Notes under the pieces: generated by a model | Databases searched by the model: none | Told to the model about the DNA's origin: nothing | The model's input: the letters and a program-made list of their open reading frames with translations, nothing else | Translations under genes and position numbers: made by a program | Origin: Halobacteriales archaeon | GTDB taxonomy: Archaea; Halobacteriota; Halobacteria; Halobacteriales; SKSH01 | Reading direction: 5' to 3' | Assembly (NCBI GenBank): GCA_007118075.1 | Contig: SKSH01000159.1 | Span: 1 to 28,268 of the forward strand | DNA: 28,268 nucleotides | Part shown: one piece after another, positions 1 through 7,647 of the stretch | How the letters are laid out: every line of letters starts with the position of its first letter | Numbering within the stretch: position 1 is the stretch's first letter

Positions 1-405
1 ATGGGCTTTCGGCCAGCTAACTGGGTAGAGATGTCGACCGCACGTTCGAGGACGATCAAACGTGTCGGTACACTTGCCGTGGCGATCCTAGTCATCTCAC
101 TGTTCCTCGGAGTCGTCACCTTCGGAGCATATCAGTCCTCTATGCAGGACGATGAGATCCACGCGGGTATCAGCGCCACCCTCGAAGATCCAGCCTACGA
201 GCACCTGGAGGTGCTCGAGGTTAGTATCGACCGGAATGACCGACCGTTCTTCGCACAACCCGAGACAATTGTAATCACAGTAAGCCATCCAATCGAAGGC
301 TCACCACCTGCGATCGCTGACCAGTTCGCAGACGAAATTGTAGAACGGTTGGATCGAACCGTCACGGTAGAGGTCAATTACATCGTTCGTGAACGGTCTG
401 GCTAG
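1..405 (+). CDS. C-terminal part of a membrane protein, probably DUF389/TIGR00341 family (5' end outside window)
   Basis: The frame is open from the first base, so the gene very likely starts before the window. The visible 134 residues start with GFRPANWVE, then a basic stretch, one strong hydrophobic segment at about residues 23-44, and a soluble tail of about 85 residues with alternating strands and helices. This layout (last membrane helix followed by a small extracytoplasmic-type domain) resembles the C-terminus of haloarchaeal TIGR00341/DUF389 membrane proteins as I remember them; the assignment is from memory and not certain. If it is instead a free-standing gene, the ATG at 31 would give a 124-residue single-pass protein. 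Its TAG stop shares the bases CTAG at 402-405 with the stop of the convergent GTPase gene. Its function is unknown. Confidence 0.55.
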   Translation: MGFRPANWVEMSTARSRTIKRVGTLAVAILVISLFLGVVTFGAYQSSMQDDEIHAGISATLEDPAYEHLEVLEVSIDRNDRPFFAQPETIVITVSHPIEGSPPAIADQFADEIVERLDRTVTVEVNYIVRERSG

Positions 406-1376
406 GAGGATTCAAACGGGAGTGCAGGTTCATAATCGATCGCATCAAGGCACGCCGTAAGGACGGTATCAACCTCGTCGTCTTCGGTGACACTCATGTA
501 GTAATCGGCCTCGGTATCGACCGAGAGATCTGATTTATTACAGACCGTTACCACGGGAATCCCAACCGTCGAGAACCGATCAAGTAACTGATCGCGTAAC
601 GCCAGTTGGTCCTCGAGTTGATAGCCGCACGTCTCACTTGCATCAAGGATCATCAGCACACAATCGGCGAGGTACTCCAACGCGGCAATCGACTGACGTT
701 CAATCGGATTACGTTCGCTATCTGGCCGATCCAAAAGGCCGGGGGTATCGATGAGTTGGTATCTGATATGGCGGTGGTCGAGGTGACCAATATCGATCTT
801 TGTGGTAGTGAATGGGTACGAAGCGATGGCTCCAGATGCCCTCGTAACTGCGTTGAGAAACGACGATTTCCCCACGTTCGGGTATCCCGCCATCACGATC
901 GTTGGTTCGGTCGGATCGATTCCCGGAATCTTCGCTAGATCACGCCTGGCGGTCTCGAGGGCATCGAGCGCTTCGGCTACCTCATCGATGATACTCGCAA
1001 TCCTCGCGAATGCCTGCTTTCGCTGTTGTTTCGCTACCGCTGGTTCGCCTCGAAACCGAGCCCGGTGTTCGGTGACGATCGTATCGATTTGGCGAGCAGC
1101 CCAATTCACTGAACCGAGGTGCGAACGAAGTGCATGAATGCCGACGATCGCATCTGCCAACGTTCGAAAGAATGGGTGGAGTTCATCGAAGTCAGGCCAT
1201 CGCCGGACAATGTCCTCGAGATTATCGGTGAGGATGTGTCCAGCGGTATCCAACATCGCATACTGAGCATCCACATCCATCTTTGCACGGCCAGCTCTTG
1301 CCGCCCGCGAGTACGCCTTGTCCAATAGCTCATCGGCATCCGGCACCGTGGGTAGGTCCTCGAACGGGTTTGACAC
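402..1376 (-). CDS. NOG1-family GTPase
   Basis: GTP-binding protein of the Obg/NOG1 class. In eukaryotes NOG1 acts in assembly of the large ribosomal subunit, and the archaeal form is presumed to do the same. About 150 N-terminal residues form the helical NOG1 N-domain. The G domain follows with G1 GYPNVGKSS, a G2-type YPFTTT stretch, G3 DTPGLLDRP and G4 NKSD. At about 324 residues it has the short archaeal length and lacks the long C-terminal part of eukaryotic NOG1. The GTG at 1376 gives MSNPFEDLPTVPDADELL, matching the usual family N-terminus; an in-frame GTG at 1397 would add seven residues. It is the last gene of the minus-strand run secG-pdxT-BFN-NOG1. Confidence 0.9.
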   Translation of the reverse strand: MSNPFEDLPTVPDADELLDKAYSRAARAGRAKMDVDAQYAMLDTAGHILTDNLEDIVRRWPDFDELHPFFRTLADAIVGIHALRSHLGSVNWAARQIDTIVTEHRARFRGEPAVAKQQRKQAFARIASIIDEVAEALDALETARRDLAKIPGIDPTEPTIVMAGYPNVGKSSFLNAVTRASGAIASYPFTTTKIDIGHLDHRHIRYQLIDTPGLLDRPDSERNPIERQSIAALEYLADCVLMILDASETCGYQLEDQLALRDQLLDRFSTVGIPVVTVCNKSDLSVDTEADYYMSVTEDDEVDTVLTACLDAIDYEPALPFESS

Positions 1377-1417
1377 GTCGACCACTTTGATACGCACGAT
1401 TAAAGGAGCGTCGTCGT

Positions 1418-1861
1418 TTACCTGAGGTTCACACCGAGGTGTTTCAGCGGAGCGAACTCCTCACGAGGGCGCCTGCCCTCCTCAAAAACGGCATCTGAGA
1501 CGGTGATCGGTGCATTTGTTCGAGCAGCTAGTGCGAGCGAATCACTCGGCCGAGCATCCACCGTGGTCGAACCCCGAGGGGTGTCGAGGTGGATGTCGGC
1601 GAGGTAGGTTGATTCATCGAGGGCGGTGACCTCGACACCTCTGATACGACCCCCAAGTTCCTCGATGGTATCGAGCATGAGTTCGTGTGTGAGTGGTCGC
1701 CCGATGTCCTGTGCTTCGAGCCCATTCGAGATCGCCGATGCCTCAGAGAATCCGATGAAGATCGGTAGCACATCTGAGGTTCCCTCAACCTCGAGGAGGA
1801 CCACGGGTACTGAACCCTCAGGTGTTGGGGCGACCCTGACGGACTCGATCTCAGCCTCCAT
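1418..1861 (-). CDS. Bifunctional nuclease (BFN/DUF151) domain protein
   Basis: A single-domain protein of 147 residues matching the DUF151 or bifunctional nuclease family. Typical stretches are VLPIFIGFSEASAI, a RPLTHELMLDTIEELGG helix and the RPSDSLALAARTNAPI segment. Plant and some bacterial members have been reported to have nuclease activity; the role in archaea is not established. The ATG at 1861 gives MEAEIESVRV, the normal family start. A TTG seven codons upstream keeps the frame open but lacks support. It lies 46 bases after pdxT and is followed after a short gap by the NOG1 gene, so co-transcription is likely. Confidence 0.85.
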   Translation of the reverse strand: MEAEIESVRVAPTPEGSVPVVLLEVEGTSDVLPIFIGFSEASAISNGLEAQDIGRPLTHELMLDTIEELGGRIRGVEVTALDESTYLADIHLDTPRGSTTVDARPSDSLALAARTNAPITVSDAVFEEGRRPREEFAPLKHLGVNLR

Positions 1862-1907
1862 GCAACGGGAGGAGGTCTGCAACGAGAAAAAGGCACGCCC
1901 TCAGGGG

Positions 1908-2495
1908 TTATCGGGCAGCGGCTCCGAATGCCAAGACATGAATCCTAGGATCTGTGGTCAGCTCCGGATGAAAGGCAGTGGCAATGATCGCTCCTGCTCG
2001 AACGGCCACAATCTGGCCTTCGTGGATAGCCAGCACCTCTGTATCACGGGGATCACTGACAACCGGTGCTCGAATGAAGACCCCTGGAAACGGCCGATCT
2101 AACCCCTCAATATCGATGGAGGCTTCGAAGCTATCTCGCTGTCGACCGAAGGCATTACGCTCAATCTCAATGTCTAACAAGTCCAACGTGGTGACGCGCT
2201 CATCCCCTGAATTTGCTGCGAGGACGATCAGTCCTGCACAGGTTGCAAGAATGGGTTTCCCTTTAGCAACGTGAGCTCTGAGTTCTTCGGAGAGTCCCTG
2301 TTGATCAATCAAGCGACTGATCGTCGTGGATTCACCACCTGGAATCGAGATGACGTCACAACGAGGGATGATCCCAGCAGTCCGTACCGGCTCGACGTGA
2401 ACCTCACGTTCGACCGCCTCGCCGAACCTCGAGAAAGCATCAGCGTGTGCACGAACCGCGCCCTGTACGGCGATCACCCCAGCAGTGAGGGTCAC
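1908..2495 (-). CDS. pdxT: Pyridoxal 5'-phosphate synthase glutaminase subunit PdxT
   Basis: Class I glutamine amidotransferase that hydrolyses glutamine and passes ammonia to the PdxS synthase, making PLP from ribose 5-phosphate, glyceraldehyde 3-phosphate and glutamine. The 195 residues contain the N-terminal GVIAVQGAVRAHADAF, the oxyanion segment SIPGGESTTISRL, the nucleophile loop PILATCAGLIVLA with its Cys, the FIRAPVV segment and the His/Glu pair in TAFHPELT. The start is a GTG 49 bases after the secG stop. pdxS is not in this window, so the partner is encoded elsewhere. Confidence 0.95.
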   Translation of the reverse strand: MTLTAGVIAVQGAVRAHADAFSRFGEAVEREVHVEPVRTAGIIPRCDVISIPGGESTTISRLIDQQGLSEELRAHVAKGKPILATCAGLIVLAANSGDERVTTLDLLDIEIERNAFGRQRDSFEASIDIEGLDRPFPGVFIRAPVVSDPRDTEVLAIHEGQIVAVRAGAIIATAFHPELTTDPRIHVLAFGAAAR

Positions 2496-2544
2496 GAGAG
2501 GTCACTCCGGATATCGAAAATTCCTGGGATGCTCGAACCGGGTG

Positions 2545-2709
2545 TCACGTGACGATCGTCAACAATTGCACGAAGATTCCGAGGATAACACCGAAGGCGA
2601 CAACTGAACGTGGATCCATTTGCGGTGCCTTGGAGTCCTCAGCATCGAAATATCTGACCAACCCGGCACTAGACATCAAACCGCCGGTATTCTGGCCTCG
2701 GGAACTCAT
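2545..2709 (-). CDS. secG: Preprotein translocase subunit Sec61-beta (SecG)
   Basis: A small gene of 54 residues that is easily missed. The protein begins MSSRGQNTGGLMSSAGLVRY, continues with FDAEDSKAPQMDPRSVV and ends in one hydrophobic helix (about residues 36-53). This is the standard haloarchaeal Sec61-beta/SecG layout: a glycine-rich cytosolic tail, a conserved AGLVRYFD-type motif, then a tail anchor. It is the non-essential third subunit of the SecYE translocon. A TATA-like CTAAACC (2736-2742 as read on the plus strand) is centred about 30 bases before the ATG, consistent with a leaderless transcript. pdxT follows on the same strand. Confidence 0.93.
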   Translation of the reverse strand: MSSRGQNTGGLMSSAGLVRYFDAEDSKAPQMDPRSVVAFGVILGIFVQLLTIVT

Positions 2710-2814
2710 CACATCAACTCAGCCGGTTCGAAGCCCTAAACCTTTCGGGCGATGATAGCAGATGATCGAAGGGGTAACCCTTAACCCGGTAGCAACGGAA
2801 CGGACATCCGATCT
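2710..2814. promoter_or_regulatory. Divergent promoter region of secG and thioredoxin
   Basis: A 105-base intergenic region between two divergent genes. Toward secG a TATA-like box (GGTTTAG on the minus strand) lies 27-33 bases before the ATG. Toward thioredoxin, CTTAAC at 2780-2785 lies 30-35 bases before the ATG. Neither gene has a clear Shine-Dalgarno sequence, so both transcripts are probably leaderless or nearly so. Two copies of GGGTTA with a 7-base period occur on the minus strand (about 2773-2786); their meaning is unknown. Confidence 0.5.
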
Positions 2815-3099
2815 ATGGGAGTAACCGTGAAGGATTTCTACGCGGATTGGTGTGGGCCATGCAAAACACAGGATTCGATCCTCAAGGAGCTCATTGAGGA
2901 GTACGGCGACGAATTCGAACTCGAGAAGGTCGATGTCGACCAAGAGCGCGAGCTCGCGAACCAGTATCAGGTCCGTTCGCTGCCGACGCTTGTTATCGAG
3001 AACGAGGAAGGTATCGTCGATCGGTTCATCGGGGTGACCCAGCGAGAGGATATTGAAGCGGCACTCGCTGATGCCGGAGTGGCGACAGCAAGCGCGTAA
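2815..3099 (+). CDS. Thioredoxin
   Basis: A compact thioredoxin of 94 residues acting as a cytosolic disulfide reductant. The active site WCGPCK lies at residues 12-17, close to the N-terminus, so the protein lacks the first strand and helix of E. coli thioredoxin, as many archaeal thioredoxins do. The cis-proline loop is RSLPTLVIENEEG. It ends ten bases before the convergent npdG stop. The usual reductase partner is not in the window. Confidence 0.93.
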   Translation: MGVTVKDFYADWCGPCKTQDSILKELIEEYGDEFELEKVDVDQERELANQYQVRSLPTLVIENEEGIVDRFIGVTQREDIEAALADAGVATASA

Positions 3100-3108
3100 G
3101 TTTTACTG

Positions 3109-3789
3109 TCAGAACCGATCACCGACCACCCGGAAACCGGCGTGGTCGAGCGGCGCATTGTACCGGCCCAGATTGATCAGCAGCGGTGTGACCGATTCTA
3201 CCTCGGCGGCATTGGAGATCGGACCACCGTCAAGTGCTCTGAGACCATCGATCTCGTTGGCCAATTCGATAATCGTCTCTCGGGCATCGGTATCATCGGC
3301 CACGACGACAGTGTCCATCTCAAGTGGATCATCGAGATCGATGAGTCGATCGGCAGGGAGGGTATGAAAGGCGCCAACCACCGGTGTCCCCTCTGGTGCC
3401 ACCCCATTAGCAAGCGCAGTGACACTCCCCGCACTCGGACGATGATAGTGCATTCCATCATCCTCAGAACGCATCCCGACCGCGGGGCTCACAATAATGG
3501 TACCCGGTTTGAGGACATCGCTGATCCCCTCGATCGCATCGGTAATACTGTACGGAGGGACCGCAACGATCACGACATCGGCTCGAGCAGCCACGGCCTC
3601 GTTATCTGCACCATCGATGTCGGCTTCATACCCCCGAGCCCGTATTGCTCCGAGATACCTGGTAGCTGCATTCGAAGCACGGTCTGCATCCCGAGAACCG
3701 ATCTCGAGTGCGTGGTCGGTATCACGAGCGATGCGGCGGGCCAATCCTTCACCGATTGCACCGGTTCCACCGAGAATCGAGATTTGCAT
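3109..3789 (-). CDS. npdG: F420H2:NADP oxidoreductase (NADPH-dependent F420 reductase)
   Basis: Transfers hydride between coenzyme F420 and NADP. The 226 residues start MQISILGGTGAIGEGLA, the Rossmann dinucleotide loop (GGTGAIG). The family stretches VVIVAVPPYSITDAI, GTIIVSPAVGM, VGAFHTLPADRL and VVVADDTDAR follow, with a C-terminal ALDGGPISNAAEVES helix. The ATG at 3789 places the glycine loop at the normal distance from the N-terminus; an upstream in-frame start would add eight residues with no family support. It lies 20 bases after the UPF0146 gene on the same strand. Confidence 0.92.
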   Translation of the reverse strand: MQISILGGTGAIGEGLARRIARDTDHALEIGSRDADRASNAATRYLGAIRARGYEADIDGADNEAVAARADVVIVAVPPYSITDAIEGISDVLKPGTIIVSPAVGMRSEDDGMHYHRPSAGSVTALANGVAPEGTPVVGAFHTLPADRLIDLDDPLEMDTVVVADDTDARETIIELANEIDGLRALDGGPISNAAEVESVTPLLINLGRYNAPLDHAGFRVVGDRF

Positions 3790-3809
3790 ACATGTCGTGG
3801 GACTGGAGG

Positions 3810-4217
3810 TCACAAAACCATGTGTGAATCGGCCGGCCGATAGTGGACGGTCTCACCATCGGCTGTGTTCGTTTCGACCTCAATGGTAGGGAATTCTCCA
3901 CCAAGGGTTGTGAAGTATAGGTCCGCATCGAGCGTCTCGGCCAACACGGCAGCCGGACGGTGTAATTCAGGAGGTAACCGGCGAGCATACACCGCATCCA
4001 TCGGCCGAAACACATCGGGCGATACCTCGGTTACGTCACCCTGAATGCATGCGATATCCATCGGCAGTTCGATCGGCTTGATATCGAGCACCACTACCTC
4101 GATCCCAGCATCGTGTAACCGCTCAGCGAGACCGGTTCGATCACCGATGCCCACCTCAAGGACCCGCTGGTGTCGCTGAAGTCGTTCTTCAAGGTTGGCA
4201 TTGGGATGGTCCGACAC
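3810..4217 (-). CDS. UPF0146 family protein
   Basis: A protein of 135 residues resembling the N-terminal half of a SAM-dependent methyltransferase. VLEVGIGDRTGLAERL gives a glycine motif and VVVLDIKP an acidic strand end, then IQGDV follows. This pattern is characteristic of the archaeal UPF0146 family, whose function is unknown. Whether it binds SAM is not settled; the fold is short for an active methyltransferase. The start is a GTG at 4217. It precedes npdG by 20 bases and is divergent from archaemetzincin with only 39 bases between the starts. Confidence 0.85.
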   Translation of the reverse strand: MSDHPNANLEERLQRHQRVLEVGIGDRTGLAERLHDAGIEVVVLDIKPIELPMDIACIQGDVTEVSPDVFRPMDAVYARRLPPELHRPAAVLAETLDADLYFTTLGGEFPTIEVETNTADGETVHYRPADSHMVL

Positions 4218-4225
4218 GTCGGGAT

Positions 4226-4231
4226 GTTTAT
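4226..4231 (+). promoter_or_regulatory. TATA-like box of the archaemetzincin gene
   Basis: GTTTAT at 4226-4231 lies 26-31 bases before the chosen ATG at 4257, the spacing expected for an archaeal leaderless transcript. This supports the start at 4257 rather than the upstream ATG codons in the same frame. Confidence 0.45.
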
Positions 4232-4256
4232 GACCCGACCTGACATACCGGTTTCC

Positions 4257-4778
4257 ATGCTCGTCGACATCGTGCCGATCGGCGACGTTCCGGCACGAGT
4301 CAAACGGATCGCATCGGCTGCATTACGTTCCGTATACGATTGTGATGTCAGGATTGCCGACCAGCAAGCGATGCCGGAATCTGCCTTCGATGGCAGCCGA
4401 GGGCAGTATCGTGCTGAGGAATTGATCGAGCTGGCTAGTGAAGTTGGAAGTGGAGATACCAACCTCGCAATCACCACCGAGGACCTCTATTATCGTCGAC
4501 GGAACTACGTCTTCGGACTCGCATACCTCAGCGGTAATGGCAGTGTGGTCTCTACCGCACGATTGCAAACTTCGAGTGATGGGGGCTTCTCTGATCGAGA
4601 TCCCCAGGAGATATTCGATGAACGGGTTGGCAAGGAAATCGTCCACGAGATTGGCCATACCCTCGGGCTCGAGCATTGCGATAACGGGCGTTGTGTGATG
4701 AACTTCTCACCGACGGTCAGAGATGTCGATCGAAAAGAACAGGCGCTCTGTGGGAGCTGCCAACGCGCAATCGGGTAA
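4257..4778 (+). CDS. amzA: Archaemetzincin-family zinc metalloprotease
   Basis: Zinc protease of the archaemetzincin family (173 residues). The catalytic zinc motif HEIGHTLGLEH is at residues 130-140 (His130, Glu131, His134, His140). A CxxxxC...CxxC set (Cys141, Cys146, Cys165, Cys168) forms the second structural zinc site typical of the family, with the CVMNFS Met-turn between them. The N-terminus MLVDIVPIGDVPARVKR matches the family; ATGs further upstream overlap the divergent UPF0146 gene and were rejected. The physiological substrate is unknown. Confidence 0.92.
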   Translation: MLVDIVPIGDVPARVKRIASAALRSVYDCDVRIADQQAMPESAFDGSRGQYRAEELIELASEVGSGDTNLAITTEDLYYRRRNYVFGLAYLSGNGSVVSTARLQTSSDGGFSDRDPQEIFDERVGKEIVHEIGHTLGLEHCDNGRCVMNFSPTVRDVDRKEQALCGSCQRAIG

Positions 4779-4901
4779 CCGCTGGTGTTTGATTCAAACT
4801 AACCACTATCGGGAGCGGCAAGTGAGATTCACATCCGTTTCCGGCAGCCGTGACATTCCTCCTTCATGGCGATTATGTCCGACACCACAGAAACAACGCA
4901 T

Positions 4902-5084
4902 ATGACTCAAGCACATCGCTGGCCGATCGATCCGGCAATGAGCGGGTTCATCCTCATCACCATCACCAGTGTCTCGACGTTCATCCTCAACACCTCAATC
5001 TCATCGATCACCATCGCCGGTGTCGGGACTCTCATCGCAGCTTCACTGCTATTCGTCAGTTGGGTCTATTTCATCGGACGTTGA
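4902..5084 (+). CDS. Small membrane protein with two transmembrane helices, function unknown
   Basis: An open frame of 60 residues from the ATG at 4902 (MTQAHRWPIDPAMSGF); in-frame ATGs at 4866 and 4875 would add 12 or 9 residues. Two hydrophobic segments rich in Ile, Ser and Thr (about residues 14-33 and 36-57) are separated by a very short turn, so it looks like a membrane hairpin. It ends YFIGR. I do not recognise a family. It follows archaemetzincin by about 120 bases and is convergent with ABCE1, leaving 23 bases between the stops. Reality as a gene is supported by the hydrophobic pattern and the lack of any gene on the other strand here. Confidence 0.55.
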   Translation: MTQAHRWPIDPAMSGFILITITSVSTFILNTSISSITIAGVGTLIAASLLFVSWVYFIGR

Positions 5085-5107
5085 TCGACCAGGAGACGAC
5101 GGTCCAC

Positions 5108-6937
5108 TCACTTAGGTTCGTAGTAGTACTCGCCGATGCTGCGCTGCTCTCGATCGAGTTGGCTTCCTGGTTTGTTGATCCGGGGACGCCCACTTCGCTC
5201 ATCACGCCGGAACGTGACCCCTACATCCTCCAAGAAATCATTCATCCCTGCTCGCATCGAAGTCGGCTGACCAACAATCCCGTGCACCGCTGGTTCACCA
5301 TCGAATACCAACAGCCGATCGGCGAGGAGATCGATCATGTAGATGTCGTGATCGATGACCATCACCGTCGTATCAGACCGGTCAGCAAAGCGCTTGATGG
5401 CCCTGGTAGCTCCGACTCGCTGTTCAACGTCGAGATGTGCACTCGGCTCGTCGAGCAGGTAGACGTCCGCTGATTCGCTAAGACACGCGGCGATGGCGAC
5501 CCGTTGGCGTTCTCCTCCAGAGAGGTCGCCCAGTTGTCGCTCGTATAGATGCTCGAGTTGGAGCGGTCTGGCTAGCTCGGTCTCCCATGCTGAGGTCCCG
5601 AACCGATCTGAGATCATCGAGAGGAAGACCTCGACGGAGTACGGTTCATCGACCTCGATGTACTGTGGTTTATAGGAGATCGTCAGATCAACATCGAGTT
5701 CAGCGGTCTCAGAATTGAGTTCACCAGCCAATAGCCGAGCGAAGGTTGTCTTCCCGATCCCATTCGGTCCGAGGATCCCGAGGACCTCGTTTCGATAGAC
5801 CGACCCAGCGTCTCCCGTGAGTTGGAATCCATCAGCACCGAATTGATGCTCGAAGGCTGGGTACTCGAACAATGGCTCGACATCGGTCGACGCCTGGGGT
5901 GCTGACGCCTCGAATTCGATTGCCTCACGGCGGATACGGATGTTCTCATTCTCAAGATACCCGGCCAGGTACTCATTGATACCGGCTTTGACCGATCTTG
6001 GATCGGTGATGACACCGAATGCTCCCGGTTCACCATAGCCGAGATGGGTCACCTCTGCGAGAAGATCGAGTATCGCAAGATCGTGTTCGACGACCAACAT
6101 AGATCGATCATCCTCCTCTGCCAGCTTGCGGATGACTCTCGCGACCGTCATCCGTTGGCCGATATCGAGGTAAGGGGTGATCTCGTCGAGGAAGTATACA
6201 TCGGCATCTCGAGCCAGACAAGCGGCGATGGCCACCCGTTGTAGTTCACCGCCTGAGATGGTCTCGATCGGACTGTCGATGACGGGTTCGATACCGAGTT
6301 GGTCGATCAAATCATCGAGTACGCCACGTTCGTCGGTCGATTCCAACAGTTCACCCGTGACACCGTCGAATTGTTCTGGGATTCGGTCGACATACTGTGG
6401 TTTCCTGGAGACCGTGACCGTCCCAGCTACAACCCGCTCGAGGAAGTCCTGCAACTCACTCCCACGGTAGGTTTCCAACACCCCATCCCAGCTCGGCGGG
6501 CTGTCGTACTTTCCGCGATTCGGGATCAACTCGCCTGACAGGACGTGTACTGCGGTTGTCTTCCCGATTCCGTTGGGACCGAGAACACCGGTCACCCGAC
6601 CGTCCTGTGGGATCGGGAGACCGTACAAGGAGAAGCTGTTCTCCCCGTATCGATGCACGGGTGGTTCGTCCAGCTCCTGTGGGAGGTTGATAATCTGGAT
6701 GGCATCAAACGGACACTTCACGACACAGATCCCACAAGTCTCTCCAAGACAGATCTCCTCTGAGATGGATACCTGGTCGGGGTCTCCGGCATACGAGCCT
6801 TCACCGTGACGCTCCTCACGGGTGACGATGCATTCCTTTCCGGTCCGGTTCGGAGGGCAGTAATTCACACATTCGTAATTGCACCGGTCAGGTTGACACC
6901 GTTCAAGGTCGACGACCGCGATGCTATCTTCAGCCAT
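5108..6937 (-). CDS. rli1: ABCE1/Rli1 ribosome recycling ATPase
   Basis: Soluble twin ABC ATPase with two 4Fe-4S clusters that splits ribosomes after termination together with aRF1 or Pelota. The 609 residues start with a cysteine-rich region (Cys14, 19, 23, 27 in CQPDRCNYECVNYCP, and Cys36), then a ferredoxin-like motif CLGETCGICVVKCP near residue 63. Two nucleotide-binding domains follow, each with Walker A GPNGIGKTT (about residues 120 and 390), signature motifs ISGGELQRVAI and LSGGERQRVAI, and Walker B YFLDE and YLLDE. Length and order match the family. The start lies four bases after the EMC6-like gene, so the two form an operon. Confidence 0.97.
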   Translation of the reverse strand: MAEDSIAVVDLERCQPDRCNYECVNYCPPNRTGKECIVTREERHGEGSYAGDPDQVSISEEICLGETCGICVVKCPFDAIQIINLPQELDEPPVHRYGENSFSLYGLPIPQDGRVTGVLGPNGIGKTTAVHVLSGELIPNRGKYDSPPSWDGVLETYRGSELQDFLERVVAGTVTVSRKPQYVDRIPEQFDGVTGELLESTDERGVLDDLIDQLGIEPVIDSPIETISGGELQRVAIAACLARDADVYFLDEITPYLDIGQRMTVARVIRKLAEEDDRSMLVVEHDLAILDLLAEVTHLGYGEPGAFGVITDPRSVKAGINEYLAGYLENENIRIRREAIEFEASAPQASTDVEPLFEYPAFEHQFGADGFQLTGDAGSVYRNEVLGILGPNGIGKTTFARLLAGELNSETAELDVDLTISYKPQYIEVDEPYSVEVFLSMISDRFGTSAWETELARPLQLEHLYERQLGDLSGGERQRVAIAACLSESADVYLLDEPSAHLDVEQRVGATRAIKRFADRSDTTVMVIDHDIYMIDLLADRLLVFDGEPAVHGIVGQPTSMRAGMNDFLEDVGVTFRRDERSGRPRINKPGSQLDREQRSIGEYYYEPK

Positions 6938-6941
6938 ACGT

Positions 6942-7265
6942 TCAGAGGAATTGCACCCCAGTGGTCAAAATCACGCCAAAGGTGATGAACCAAAGGGCGA
7001 AAGTCATGAAGATGACATACAAAACGTCCTTTCCCCCGCCGAAATCGTCAAAACCAATGATTGGATACAGAGGAATCTGAATCATGATGGCGAGAATCAA
7101 GACTGCAATCGCACCGATATCGCGTGCGGCATCGGAAGGATCCTGTCCAGCGGTGAGCACTCCAGCCAACACCGCGGCGAAAACACCGGCTAAAGCGGCC
7201 ATGCCAGTGATGGTCACCGCCCGAATATGGGCACGACGAGCCTCCGACACCTCATCGTCAGTCAT
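6942..7265 (-). CDS. EMC6-like membrane protein
   Basis: A membrane protein of 107 residues with about three hydrophobic segments (residues 18-40, 49-69 and 82-104). The central and C-terminal parts (IPLYPIIGFDDFGGGKDVLY, then FMTFALWFITFGVILT) match the haloarchaeal EMC6-like family as I remember it. EMC6 is a core subunit of the eukaryotic ER membrane complex, an insertase; the archaeal homologue's role is not established. It lies four bases before the ABCE1 start. A TATA-like GCTTTTAGC on the minus strand (7291-7299) is 26-34 bases before the ATG, so this is the first gene of the operon and probably leaderless. Confidence 0.8.
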   Translation of the reverse strand: MTDDEVSEARRAHIRAVTITGMAALAGVFAAVLAGVLTAGQDPSDAARDIGAIAVLILAIMIQIPLYPIIGFDDFGGGKDVLYVIFMTFALWFITFGVILTTGVQFL

Positions 7266-7359
7266 GCTACCGGACGTTCGCGTGGGAGCGGCTAAAAGCG
7301 GTTCGTTCGACCGCCACTCCCCGTAAGCTTTAGGTCAACTGGTGTTTCGATTCGTAACA
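7266..7359. promoter_or_regulatory. Divergent promoters of the EMC6-like/ABCE1 operon and the winged-helix gene
   Basis: A 94-base divergent intergenic region. Minus direction: GCTTTTAGC (7291-7299) at 26-34 bases before the EMC6-like ATG. Plus direction: CTTTAG (7328-7333) at 27-32 bases before the ATG at 7360. Both match the expected archaeal TATA position for leaderless mRNAs. The regulator gene on the plus strand could act on this shared region; that is inference. Confidence 0.5.
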
Positions 7360-7644
7360 ATGAGTCAACTCGACCTTATCCAAGACCTCCCCCCGAGCGC
7401 CAAGCTGGTCTACAAGGTGCTCGAATACGACGGCCCACTGACCCAGAAACAGCTCGTTGATGAGACGATGCTCGCTCCACGGACCGTCAGATACGCCCTA
7501 GAACGTCTCGACAAAGCAGAAATCGTGACCGAGGGTGTCTATATCGAGGACGCTAGGCAGACACTCTACATGCTCGAAGATGGAGCTGGGCCTACCGGCC
7601 GTACACAGAAACCAGAGGCCTGCGCGACGAACACCTGTCCGTGA
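7360..7644 (+). CDS. MarR-like winged-helix DNA-binding protein
   Basis: A protein of 94 residues with one winged helix-turn-helix: PPSAKLVYKVLEYDGPLTQK, then a recognition-helix region TMLAPRTVRYALERLDKAEI and a short wing VTEGVYIEDARQTLYML. This is the MarR-type fold common in haloarchaea. The C-terminal tail carries two cysteines in CATNTC, which could bind a metal or sense redox; this is speculation. The ATG at 7360 is preferred over the one six codons upstream because it starts right at the family N-terminus and has a TATA-like box at the leaderless distance. It ends three bases before the convergent PINA gene. Confidence 0.8.
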   Translation: MSQLDLIQDLPPSAKLVYKVLEYDGPLTQKQLVDETMLAPRTVRYALERLDKAEIVTEGVYIEDARQTLYMLEDGAGPTGRTQKPEACATNTCP

Positions 7645-7647
7645 TCT

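Noticed and set aside
2720..2755. GGTTCGAAGCC resembling a tRNA T-arm
   Set aside because: No acceptor, D or anticodon arm can be built around it; it overlaps the secG promoter.
2773..2787. GGGTTA repeats considered as a telomere-like or CRISPR-like repeat
   Set aside because: Only two copies, within a promoter region; not enough to call a repeat element.
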